64,000 nucleotides of DNA from Nocardia cyriacigeorgica GUH-2 (GTDB lineage: Bacteria > Actinomycetota > Actinomycetes > Mycobacteriales > Mycobacteriaceae). The DNA is taken from the NCBI RefSeq assembly GCF_000284035.1, contig NC_016887.1:1860001-1924000 (forward strand), written 5' to 3'. A model generated the notes under the pieces. The model was not told the origin of the DNA. It worked only from the letters and a program-made list of their open reading frames with translations, and searched no databases. Below, piece after piece: positions 8,457 through 15,802 of the stretch (position 1 is its first letter; each line of letters opens with the position of its first letter). The position numbers were made by a program, and so were the translations under genes.

Positions 8457-9380
8457 CTACTTGCGTGAGCGGCCGTACCTGTCGGCGAGCCGGGCTTCGT
8501 TCGAGACCCGTTCCGGCGGCTGGGCGGGAGTGGGCGCGCTACTGCGGGACGAGGTGGTGTCGCTCGATGTCTCACCGGATTCGGCGGGTGGCCCGGCCGC
8601 GACGGCCTCCGACGGCGCTGCCGCGTTCGCCGCACGTTCCTTGCGGCGTTCCCGGATCTCCGCCCACACGAAGTAGCCGAGCCCGAGTGGCGCCATGATG
8701 CCGAAGGCCAGCCATTGCAGGCCGTAGGACAGGTAGGGGCCGGCGTCGAGCTGGGGGAGTGGGGTGGGGGTGAAGGCGCCGGGCTGGTTCTCGGTGAGCT
8801 GCAGGTAGCCGCCGCGTTCGCCGGTGGGCAGCGGGGTGATCGGCAGTTGCAGGACGGTGGCGGCCTGGCCCGTGTCGATCGAGTAGACCTGGCGGTAACC
8901 GTCCTGTTCGGTCGGCAGTTTGTCGGCGCTCACGCCTTCGGAATGCCGGATCCGGGCCTCGATGCGCTGGGTTCCGGCCGGTGGCTGCGCGACCTGCGGC
9001 GGACGTGAGCCCTCGACCGCGCCGACCAGACCACGGTCGACCAGCAGGACGCGGCCGTCGGTCAGCCGGAACGCGGCGAGCACCGAGTAACCGGGCGCGC
9101 CGTCGAGATGACGCAACCGCACCAGCGCTGTCGAATCCGGGACATAGCTGCCCTCGGCGATGACCCGCCGCCATTCGGTCGCATCACCGTCGAACACGGT
9201 GGTCACATCGACGGCCTCGGCGTCCACCGATTCGGCGATCAGCTGATTGCGTTCGGAGGTATCGGTGTTCTTCCCGAGCTGCCACGGGGCCAGCACGGTG
9301 AAGCACAGGTAGGCGAAGGCGGCGACCAGCACGGCCAGGATCAGCCAGCTGGGTCGCAGCAGAAACGCCAACCGGCGCAT
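8457..9380 (-). CDS. SURF1 family cytochrome oxidase biogenesis protein
   Basis: A 307-residue membrane protein of the SURF1/Shy1 family, which assists assembly of haem a-containing cytochrome c oxidase. Two transmembrane segments bracket a periplasmic-side domain: about residues 12-33 (LILAVLVAAFAYLCFTVLAPW) and about 220-243 (GLQWLAFGIMAPLGLGYFVW). Conserved features are WQLGKN near the first segment, EWRRVIAEGSY, and the glycine-rich VDRGLV. The C-terminal ~60 residues are charged and low-complexity, an actinobacterial addition. The ATG overlaps the ptpA stop codon (TGATG, 9378-9382), so it is translationally coupled to ptpA. Confidence 0.9.
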   Translation of the reverse strand: MRRLAFLLRPSWLILAVLVAAFAYLCFTVLAPWQLGKNTDTSERNQLIAESVDAEAVDVTTVFDGDATEWRRVIAEGSYVPDSTALVRLRHLDGAPGYSVLAAFRLTDGRVLLVDRGLVGAVEGSRPPQVAQPPAGTQRIEARIRHSEGVSADKLPTEQDGYRQVYSIDTGQAATVLQLPITPLPTGERGGYLQLTENQPGAFTPTPLPQLDAGPYLSYGLQWLAFGIMAPLGLGYFVWAEIRERRKERAANAAAPSEAVAAGPPAESGETSSDTTSSRSSAPTPAQPPERVSNEARLADRYGRSRK

Positions 9381-9880
9381 CAGCGTCCTCCGTCGGCTAT
9401 CGGTTGCGGGGCGGCCAGCGCCAGGCGCACCCAGTCGAGCAGGCCGGGGATGGCGGCTTCGATCTGATCGCGGACCAGCTCGAAACCGGAGTCGGGCCCG
9501 TAGTACGGATCGGGGACGTCCGGGCCGTCGGCGTCGGGGTCGAAGCTGCGCAGCAGCCTGCGCCGTTCGGCCGGGATGCCCAGCTGCGCGAGTTCGCGGT
9601 CGTGGCCGGTGTCCAGGGCAATGACCAGGTCGGCGTCGCGGTGCCCGTCACCGAAGACTGCCGCGACATGACCGGTCGGGTAGCCGTGCCTGCGCAGCGT
9701 CGCGTTGGTGCGCGGGTCGGCGTCGGCACCGACATGCCAGGCCGTGGTGCCCGCGCTGCTGACCCGGACGCGATTGGCCAGCCCCGCCCGGTAGAGATGC
9801 GAGGCGAGGATCTTCTCCGCCATCGGCGAACGGCAGATGTTGCCCGTACACACGAACACCAAAGAGAGCTGCTCCGACAT
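9380..9880 (-). CDS. ptpA: Low-molecular-weight protein-tyrosine phosphatase PtpA
   Basis: A 166-residue LMW phosphatase that dephosphorylates phosphotyrosine (M. tuberculosis PtpA is secreted into host macrophages). The P-loop CTGNICRS places Cys11 and Arg17 exactly as in PtpA. The general-acid loop is DPYYGPD with Asp124 and the two tyrosines at 126-127. The ATG at 9880 was chosen for family alignment; the frame stays open further upstream. It overlaps SURF1 by one base. The tyrosine kinase PtkA that precedes ptpA in M. tuberculosis is not present: the divergent neighbour is cobC after 122 bp. Confidence 0.94.
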   Translation of the reverse strand: MSEQLSLVFVCTGNICRSPMAEKILASHLYRAGLANRVRVSSAGTTAWHVGADADPRTNATLRRHGYPTGHVAAVFGDGHRDADLVIALDTGHDRELAQLGIPAERRRLLRSFDPDADGPDVPDPYYGPDSGFELVRDQIEAAIPGLLDWVRLALAAPQPIADGGR

Positions 9881-9988
9881 CACCGATCTCCGTGGGAAGC
9901 GCACACCATGAACAACACGCAAACCAAGGTACCGACCTGCCGGATCGGTCAAACGACCGACTGGGCAATCCCGGTCTCCGCCGCCCCG

Positions 9989-9994
9989 TAGGGT
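9989..9994 (+). promoter_or_regulatory. -10 element for leaderless cobC transcript
   Basis: TAGGGT at 9989-9994 is followed by 8 nt and the GTG start of cobC; no ribosome-binding site is seen. It is the same hexamer as the cobD -10. Confidence 0.45.
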
Positions 9995-10002
9995 GTGATG
10001 AC

Positions 10003-11043
10003 GTGTCCGACCGCATCGACCTCGACCTCCTGCGCCACCACGGCGATGTGGAGGCGCGGCCCGGGCTGCTCGACTTCGCGGTCAACGTGCGGGGCGAGGC
10101 ACCGCCCGAGTGGTTGCGGGCCCGGCTCGCCGCTCGCCTCGACGAGCTGGGCCGGTATCCGAGCGCCGAGGAAGAGCTGAACGCCAGGACCGCGGTCGCC
10201 GCCCGGCACCGCCGGACACCCGAGGAGGTCCTGCTGCTGGCCGGCGCCGCCGAAGGTTTCGCGATGCTGCCCCGGCTGACGTCCCGGCTGGCGGCGGTCG
10301 TGCATCCATCCTTCACCGAGCCGGAGCTGGCCTTGCGGGAGGCCGGTGTCGCGGTGACGCGGGTGGTGCTGGCGCCGCCCTACCGGCTGGACCCAGAGCA
10401 GGTCCCGGAGGACGCCGATCTGGTGGTCCTCGGCAATCCCACCAACCCCACCTCGGTCCTGCACCCCGCCGACACTGTGCGTGCCCTGCGCCGGCCGGGT
10501 CGCGTCATTGTCGTCGACGAGGCTTTCGCCGACGCGGTCCCTGGCGAACCCGAATCGCTGGCCGCCGAATCCCTGCCCGATGTGCTCGTGCTGCGCAGCC
10601 TCACCAAGACCTGGGCGCTGGCCGGACTGCGCTGCGGGTACTTCCTCGGTGCCCCCGACCTGCTCGCCCGCCTCGCCCACGGCCGGCCCCATTGGCCGTT
10701 GGGGACCTTGCAGCTGGAAGCGATCGCGGCGACGGCCGACCCGCATGCGCTTGCCGAGACCCACGCGCAGGCCGAGCAGATCGCCCAGGAGCGCGCCGCG
10801 ATGGTTGACCGGCTGACCGCCCTCGGTGTCAGCGTGCACATACCGGCGTCCGGCCCGTTCCTGCTCATTCAGGTGGGTGATGGTGTGCTGCTGCGTAAAC
10901 ACTTGGCGGACAATGGGATAGCAGTACGCCGCGCGGACACTTTTCCGGGGCTGGGCGCCGACCATCTGCGGCTCGCGGTCCGCGGGGCCGCCGACGTCGA
11001 TCGACTGGTGGCGGCGATCCGGGACGCGGCGGGTGCGTGCTGA
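10003..11043 (+). CDS. cobC: Class I/II aminotransferase-fold enzyme CobC (Rv2231c type)
   Basis: A 346-residue PLP-dependent fold-type I enzyme of the histidinol-phosphate aminotransferase/threonine-phosphate decarboxylase group. In B12 synthesis this family makes (R)-1-amino-2-propanol phosphate, the substrate of CobD. The PLP lysine is Lys202 in SLTKTWALAGLRCGY; the pyridine-ring aspartate is in VDEAF (Asp172) and GNPTNPT (145-151) is the usual binding loop. The GTG at 10003 begins where homology begins. Its stop overlaps the GTG of a 46-codon frame that fills the gap to the Nif3-like gene. An aminotransferase role cannot be excluded. Confidence 0.85.
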   Translation: MSDRIDLDLLRHHGDVEARPGLLDFAVNVRGEAPPEWLRARLAARLDELGRYPSAEEELNARTAVAARHRRTPEEVLLLAGAAEGFAMLPRLTSRLAAVVHPSFTEPELALREAGVAVTRVVLAPPYRLDPEQVPEDADLVVLGNPTNPTSVLHPADTVRALRRPGRVIVVDEAFADAVPGEPESLAAESLPDVLVLRSLTKTWALAGLRCGYFLGAPDLLARLAHGRPHWPLGTLQLEAIAATADPHALAETHAQAEQIAQERAAMVDRLTALGVSVHIPASGPFLLIQVGDGVLLRKHLADNGIAVRRADTFPGLGADHLRLAVRGAADVDRLVAAIRDAAGAC

Positions 11044-11177
11044 TCGGAGCACTGTCGGCCCGGCTCTCCGTCGATCCGGCCCGGTCGGACGGGACCGCGG
11101 GTGCGGCGGGGCTGCCGGTGACGTGGGTCCGGCGCAACGGGAAGATGGCTGAGATCGAGTCGGACGATGGAGGTTGA
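11037..11177 (+). CDS. Possible small protein (46 aa) between cobC and the Nif3-like gene
   Basis: The GTG at 11037 overlaps the cobC stop (GTGCTGA) and the frame ends at TGA 11175-11177, just before the Nif3-like start at 11181. Third codon positions are about 85 percent G or C, as in real genes here. The product would be 46 residues, with LPVTWVRRNGKMAEIES near its end. I know no family for it. The coupling geometry favours a real gene, but short frames with high GC3 also occur by chance in such DNA. Confidence 0.35.
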   Translation: MLIGALSARLSVDPARSDGTAGAAGLPVTWVRRNGKMAEIESDDGG

Positions 11178-11180
11178 GCG

Positions 11181-12299
11181 GTGACGACGCTGGCGGAACT
11201 CATCGAGGTGCTGGATGCGGCCTACCCGCCGAGGCTGGCCGAATCGTGGGATTCGGTGGGGCTGGTGTGCGGCGATCCGGGAGAGGCGGTGCGGCGGGTG
11301 GTCTTCGCCGTCGACGCCACCGCGGGCGTCGTCGACGAGGCGATCGAGTGGGGTGCGCAAGCGCTCGTGGTGCACCATCCGCTGCTGCTGCGCGGGGTGG
11401 ACACCGTCGCCGCCGACACTGCGAAAGGTGCGCTGCTGCATCGGCTGATCCGTTCGGGTTGCGCCTTGTTCAGCGCGCACACCAATGCCGACTCGGCCGA
11501 TCCGGGTGTGTCCGATGCGCTCGCCGAAGCGCTCGGCCTGACAGTTACCGGGCCGTTGGATCCGAAACCGGCTGCGGCCGTCGACAAGTGGGTGGTGCAG
11601 GTGCCGCGCACGGATACCGATCGGGTACTCGCGGCGCTGTTCGCGGCCGGGGCCGGCGGCAGCGGCAAGTATCGGGAGGCTGCCTGGAAGGTGTCGGGTG
11701 TCGGCCAGTTCCGGCCGATGGAGGGTGCCGAGCCGGCCATCGGCGTCATCGGTGAGATCGAGTACGTCGACGAGGATCGCATCGAACTCGTCGCACCGCC
11801 CGCCGCACGCAGCGCCGTCCTCACCGCGCTGCGCACCGCCCATCCCTATGAAGAACCGGCCTTCCATCTCACCGAACGCGCGCCGCTGCCCGGCAGTCTC
11901 GGCATCGGCCGCATCGGCACCCTGCCCGAGCCGGAAACCTTGCGCGCCTTCACCGCCCGGGCCGCCGCCGCGCTGCCGAAGACGACGTGGGGTGTGCGTG
12001 CGGCCGGTGATCCCGACCGGATGATCCAGACCGTCGCGGTGTGCGGCGGCGCGGGTGATTCGTATCTCGATACCGTCACCCGCCGCAAAGTCGACGCCTA
12101 CCTCACCTCCGACCTGCGCCACCATCCCGCCGATGAACACCTGCGCCGGCACGGGCCCGCGCTGATCGACGCCGCGCACTGGGCCACCGAGTTCCCGTGG
12201 TGTGCGCAGGCCGAATCTGTTGTGCGAGCATCGCTTCCGGATCTGGAGACGCGAGTGTCCGCGTTGCGAACGGACCCGTGGACTGTGTCGGCGTCATGA
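11181..12299 (+). CDS. Nif3-like dinuclear metal centre hexameric protein
   Basis: A 372-residue Nif3/NIF3L1-family protein (Rv2230c type), whose members form hexamers with a two-metal site and are of uncertain function, sometimes linked to GTP cyclohydrolase I type 2. The N-terminal domain begins [22 protein letters not shown]. Metal ligands are recognisable in [19 protein letters not shown] and, near the C-terminus, [11 protein letters not shown]. The middle about 110 residues ([10 protein letters not shown]) is the PII-like insertion found in the longer members. A GGAGG site lies 5-10 nt before the GTG at 11181. It ends by overlapping the convergent alkyltransferase-like gene (stops share TCATGA). 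Confidence 0.92.
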   Translation: MTTLAELIEVLDAAYPPRLAESWDSVGLVCGDPGEAVRRVVFAVDATAGVVDEAIEWGAQALVVHHPLLLRGVDTVAADTAKGALLHRLIRSGCALFSAHTNADSADPGVSDALAEALGLTVTGPLDPKPAAAVDKWVVQVPRTDTDRVLAALFAAGAGGSGKYREAAWKVSGVGQFRPMEGAEPAIGVIGEIEYVDEDRIELVAPPAARSAVLTALRTAHPYEEPAFHLTERAPLPGSLGIGRIGTLPEPETLRAFTARAAAALPKTTWGVRAAGDPDRMIQTVAVCGGAGDSYLDTVTRRKVDAYLTSDLRHHPADEHLRRHGPALIDAAHWATEFPWCAQAESVVRASLPDLETRVSALRTDPWTVSAS

Positions 12300-12590
12300 G
12301 ATAGAAGCGGATCCGCCCCGCTGACGGGCACGTTCCATGTCCACCCGCGCCCCCCGCATCGGAATACCTTCCCGGGCAAGCAATTCCGGCGCAGACCCGC
12401 CATGGCATGTGGCGGGCGTCCCATCTGCATGGACGACCCGCCACCACGGCACACCCTCGTCGAGCAGGCTCATCGCCCGCCCCACCTGACGTGGGTGCGC
12501 GCCGATCGCCCGGCCGATATCGCCGTAGGACGCGACGGACCCGGGCGCGATGCCGAGAACCGCCTCGCGAACGTCGTCCACCAGGCTCAT
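12294..12590 (-). CDS. Alkyltransferase-like DNA-binding protein (ATL, MGMT family)
   Basis: A 98-residue MGMT-fold protein. It has the helix-turn-helix of O6-alkylguanine transferases ([24 protein letters not shown]) and then [10 protein letters not shown] where active enzymes have PCHRV. The acceptor cysteine is therefore Trp, which defines the ATL class: these bind O6-alkylguanine lesions and hand them to nucleotide excision repair without repairing them. The ATG at 12590 overlaps the stop of the DUF5313 gene (ATGA), so the two are co-translated. The start could not be earlier because the upstream frame is a different kind of sequence. Confidence 0.85.
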   Translation of the reverse strand: MSLVDDVREAVLGIAPGSVASYGDIGRAIGAHPRQVGRAMSLLDEGVPWWRVVHADGTPATCHGGSAPELLAREGIPMRGARVDMERARQRGGSASIS

Positions 12591-12973
12591 CTGTTCCGCC
12601 CGTGCCGCCGTTCGTAGGCTTCCCGCTCGGCGGCCCCCTTCTGCCGCTCCCGCACATCGGCCAGCGCCGGATCGAGCCCGTGCTTGGCCAGCCGATGCCG
12701 CCGGTACACATACATCAACGCGACCGTGAAGTAGATCAACGGCAGATACAGCAACGCCATCATCGCCAACCCCATCCACAGCGGTCCCGGGATCAGCAGG
12801 AACAGGCACAGCGGCACGATAATCGGCACCAGAATCCGGGTCAGATACCGGCGGGCGGCGCCCGGACCGGTGAGGTCCTCGAGCACCCAGTCGTGCATAG
12901 CCGGAGGAAGCGTCGCGCCGCAGATATAGCGAATCCGCTGCACGACGCTCGGGGTCGCCGGGGTGCTGGTCAC
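12587..12973 (-). CDS. DUF5313 family membrane protein
   Basis: A small membrane protein of about 128 residues. The conserved N-terminus RIRYICGATLPPAMHDWVLEDLTG is typical of the mycobacterial/nocardial DUF5313 family. It is followed by ARRYLTR and two hydrophobic segments (about residues 48-62 and 67-86; ILVPIIVPLCLFLL and MGLAMMALLYLPLIYF) and a charged cytoplasmic tail. Function is unknown. I chose the GTG at 12973; an ATG at 12997 would add eight residues and cannot be ruled out. It heads a two-gene unit with the alkyltransferase-like gene. Confidence 0.75.
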   Translation of the reverse strand: MTSTPATPSVVQRIRYICGATLPPAMHDWVLEDLTGPGAARRYLTRILVPIIVPLCLFLLIPGPLWMGLAMMALLYLPLIYFTVALMYVYRRHRLAKHGLDPALADVRERQKGAAEREAYERRHGRNR

Positions 12974-13006
12974 CCACCGAGCGTATCCCCGGGGCATCGG
13001 GCAGGG

Positions 13007-13582
13007 TCAGGGGTGCAGGGTAGGGCGGTAGACGAGTTCCTGGATGTTGCCGTCGAGGGTTCGGGATTCTATGAGCTCCAGGTCGAAGTCGTCGGCACCG
13101 TCGAAGATCGAATCGTCGCCGGTCTTGCCGGTGATGACGGGGAAGATCGTCACCTGGAGGCGGTCGACGAGACCGGCCGCCATCAGCGCGCGGTTCATCG
13201 ACAAGCTGCCGTGCGAGCGCAGCGGCACGTCCGATTCCTCCTTGAGCCGGGCGACGACATCGACGGCGTCACCGGGCACCACGGTCGCATCCGGCCAATC
13301 CAGCGGCCCGGTCAACGTGTTGGACACCACCGTGGCCGGCAGGTTCCACATCCGGCTCACCCACGGATCTTCCACCTCCTCGACCCCGGACGCCAGCAGT
13401 TCGGTGAAAGTGCGATAGGTGTTGGCACCGAACACCATCCGCTGGTCGGTGTTGTACAGCGAGAGACGATGTTCGAGCAGCTCAGGGCCTTGTTTGCCCC
13501 AGTATCCACCCCAGTCGCCACCGTTCACGCCGCCGTAGCCGTCCAGGCTGGAAAAAACATCGAAGGTGTAGGTGGTCGTCAT
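13007..13582 (-). CDS. Dihydrofolate reductase family protein (RibD C-terminal domain)
   Basis: A 191-residue-class (about 190) reductase of the RibD_C/DHFR fold family. The N-terminal strand is TYTFDVFSSLDGYGG, the usual xxxSLDG motif. Other fold motifs are MVFGANTYRTF, the HGSLSMNRALMAAGLVD phosphate-binding segment, and FPVITGKTGDDSIF. The actual substrate is unknown: family members are rarely true DHFR or RibD. GAGGAG precedes the ATG at 13582. A second member of the same family lies at 39844-40437. Confidence 0.85.
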   Translation of the reverse strand: MTTTYTFDVFSSLDGYGGVNGGDWGGYWGKQGPELLEHRLSLYNTDQRMVFGANTYRTFTELLASGVEEVEDPWVSRMWNLPATVVSNTLTGPLDWPDATVVPGDAVDVVARLKEESDVPLRSHGSLSMNRALMAAGLVDRLQVTIFPVITGKTGDDSIFDGADDFDLELIESRTLDGNIQELVYRPTLHP

Positions 13583-13654
13583 GATCGCTCCTCGGTGCCG
13601 GTCGGTCTGCTCTTGTGGATTCAGACGGGACACCGCAGTGGAATTAATCGCCGA

Positions 13655-14413
13655 TCACCGCTTGCGCGCTTCGATGAGGAACCGCGACGAGTGCGCGATG
13701 AACGGACCCTCGGTCTCGATCTTGTCGTGCAGTTCGCGGAGGCGATCGTGGTAGGCGGCGACGGTGAAACCCGGCACCATCCAGATCACCTTGCGCAGGA
13801 AATAGATCACCGCGCCCACGTCGAAGAACTCCATGCGCAGGCGTTCGGCGCGCAGGTCGGTGACGTCCAGGCCGGCTGCCTCGGCGTCACGGCATTCGTC
13901 GTCGGGATGGCGTTTGCGGCGGATGTCCTCCGGCTGGGGGCCGAGGAAATACTCCACCAGTTCGAAAACGCTGGCCGGGCCGACGTGCTGGGCGAGGTAG
14001 GTGCCGCCGGGCTCGAGGACCCTGGCGATCTCACTCCACCACACAGTAGCCGGATGACGGCTGGTGACGAGGTCGAAGGCGGCATCGGCGAAGGGCAATG
14101 GTGGTTCGTCGGGGTCGGCGACCACCACGACGCCGCGCGGGCGCAGCAGCCGCGTGGCCTTGGCCAGGTTCGGCGGCCACGACTCGGTCGCCGCCATCAC
14201 CGAGGGCAGTTTCGCCGCGCCGGCCAGCACCTCACCACCGCCGGTCTGGATGTCGAGCGCCGCCGTCGCCTCGGCGAGCTTGCCGCTCATCACCCGCTGA
14301 TAGCCCCAGCTCGGCCGCTGTTCGGTGGCGCGACCGTCCAGCCAGGAGAAGTCCCAGCCCGCCACCGGGGCGGCATTCGCTTCGGCCACCAACTCCTCGA
14401 ACGTTCGCCGCAT
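13655..14413 (-). CDS. SAM-dependent class I methyltransferase
   Basis: A 252-residue methyltransferase. The SAM-binding glycine motif is degraded to IQTGGGEVLAG (about residues 54-64), followed by the acidic VVVVADPD strand and the PFADAAFDLVTSRH motif; later ARVLEPGGTYLAQHVG is the usual post-core strand. No substrate can be assigned. ATG 14413 is the favoured start, with a GTG at 14428 as an alternative. A TAATAG -10-like box lies on the same strand at 14451-14456. It is divergent from the GT2/GtrA gene, with 141 bp between starts. Confidence 0.82.
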   Translation of the reverse strand: MRRTFEELVAEANAAPVAGWDFSWLDGRATEQRPSWGYQRVMSGKLAEATAALDIQTGGGEVLAGAAKLPSVMAATESWPPNLAKATRLLRPRGVVVVADPDEPPLPFADAAFDLVTSRHPATVWWSEIARVLEPGGTYLAQHVGPASVFELVEYFLGPQPEDIRRKRHPDDECRDAEAAGLDVTDLRAERLRMEFFDVGAVIYFLRKVIWMVPGFTVAAYHDRLRELHDKIETEGPFIAHSSRFLIEARKR

Positions 14414-14554
14414 ACCAGCATCATTCACGGTGCGCACGCATGGAGCGACACTATTAGCCCCTGAGCCGGCACTCGACCCGGCGTGTGCACGGTTCCCAGC
14501 AACCTCCCAGCCGAGGCGCAGGGTGGCCCCAGCGTGGGCCATGAGTGTGGGCGC

Positions 14555-15802
14555 ATGACCGAAATCGTGGCCGTCGCCGAGACGGCGGAGAGTGCGAACG
14601 CCGCGCCGGCACCTGTGCTGGACGTGGTCGTTCCCGTCTACAACGAAGAGACCGACCTCGGTGTCTGTGTGCGCCGGCTGCACGAGTTCCTGCGCGGCGG
14701 ATTTCCGTTCCCCACGCGGATCACCATCGCCGACAATGCGAGCACCGATGCGACCTTGCAGGTGGCAAGGCTGCTGGCGGAGGAACTCGACGGCGTCGAG
14801 GTGGTGCACCTTGCCGTGAAGGGGCGCGGGCGGGCGCTGCGTGCGGCCTGGGCTCGTTCGGATGCGCAGGTCGTCGCGTATATGGATGTCGATCTGTCCA
14901 CGGATCTGAACGCGCTGCTGCCGTTGGTCGCGCCGTTGGTGTCGGGGCATTCCGATCTGGCGATCGGCACCCGGCTCGATGCCGCGGCCCGGGTGGTGCG
15001 TCGACCGAAACGCGAGATCATCTCCCGTTGCTACAACCTTCTGCTGAAAGCCTCGCTACGGGCGCGCTTCTCGGATGCGCAGTGCGGATTCAAGGCGATC
15101 CGCACCGACATGGCGCGTGAATTGCTGCCCCTGGTGCGTGACGGTGAATGGTTCTTCGACACCGAACTGCTGGTGCTCGCCGAACGCGCGGGCCTGCGCA
15201 TTCACGAGGTGCCGGTGGATTGGATCGACGATCCGGACAGTCGCGTCGACATCGTCGACACCGCACGCAAGGATCTGCTCGGCATCTGGCGATTGGGCCG
15301 GGAACTCGCCACCGGCGCGCTGCCGCTGCCGGAGTTGCGTCGTGCTGTGGGTAGAGAGCCGCTGGTGCCGGGTGTGCCGCTGGGCATGGTGGGGCAGCTG
15401 GTGCGGTTCGCGATCATCGGCACCGGCTCGACGTTGGCCTACATGGTGCTGTATCTGCTGGCGCAGCCGTTGGCCGGCGCGCACGTGGCGAACTTCGTCG
15501 CGCTGGTGCTCACCGCGATCGCCAATACCGCCGCCAACCGGGCGTTCACCTTCGGGGTGCGCGGAACATCCGGGATGATCACCCACCAGTTCCAAGGGCT
15601 GCTGATCTTCGCATTCGGCCTGATGGTGACCAGCGGCTCGCTGTTCGCGCTGCACCGGGGGGCGCCGGCGGCACCCGTTCAGCTCGAATTGCTCGTCCTG
15701 GTCGGCGCGAACCTGGTGGCGACATTGGCCCGGTTCGTCGGACTGCGCTGGATATTCCGCGATCCGGCGGCACGTTCTCGTCGAAAGGTGGTGACTCGAT
15801 GA
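14555..15802 (+). CDS. Glycosyltransferase family 2 - GtrA domain fusion
   Basis: A 415-residue fusion. The N-terminal about 270 residues are a DPM1-like GT2 domain: DVVVPVYNEE, IADNASTDAT, the metal-binding DVD in YMDVDLSTDL, and QCGFKAI. The C-terminal about 130 residues form a GtrA-like domain with four predicted transmembrane helices, beginning QLVRFAIIGTGSTLAYMVLY. Such proteins typically load a sugar onto polyprenyl phosphate and help flip it. The gene overlaps the following ArnT-like transferase (ATGA, 15799-15802), suggesting that it makes the lipid-linked sugar which that enzyme uses outside the membrane. Confidence 0.9.
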   Translation: MTEIVAVAETAESANAAPAPVLDVVVPVYNEETDLGVCVRRLHEFLRGGFPFPTRITIADNASTDATLQVARLLAEELDGVEVVHLAVKGRGRALRAAWARSDAQVVAYMDVDLSTDLNALLPLVAPLVSGHSDLAIGTRLDAAARVVRRPKREIISRCYNLLLKASLRARFSDAQCGFKAIRTDMARELLPLVRDGEWFFDTELLVLAERAGLRIHEVPVDWIDDPDSRVDIVDTARKDLLGIWRLGRELATGALPLPELRRAVGREPLVPGVPLGMVGQLVRFAIIGTGSTLAYMVLYLLAQPLAGAHVANFVALVLTAIANTAANRAFTFGVRGTSGMITHQFQGLLIFAFGLMVTSGSLFALHRGAPAAPVQLELLVLVGANLVATLARFVGLRWIFRDPAARSRRKVVTR

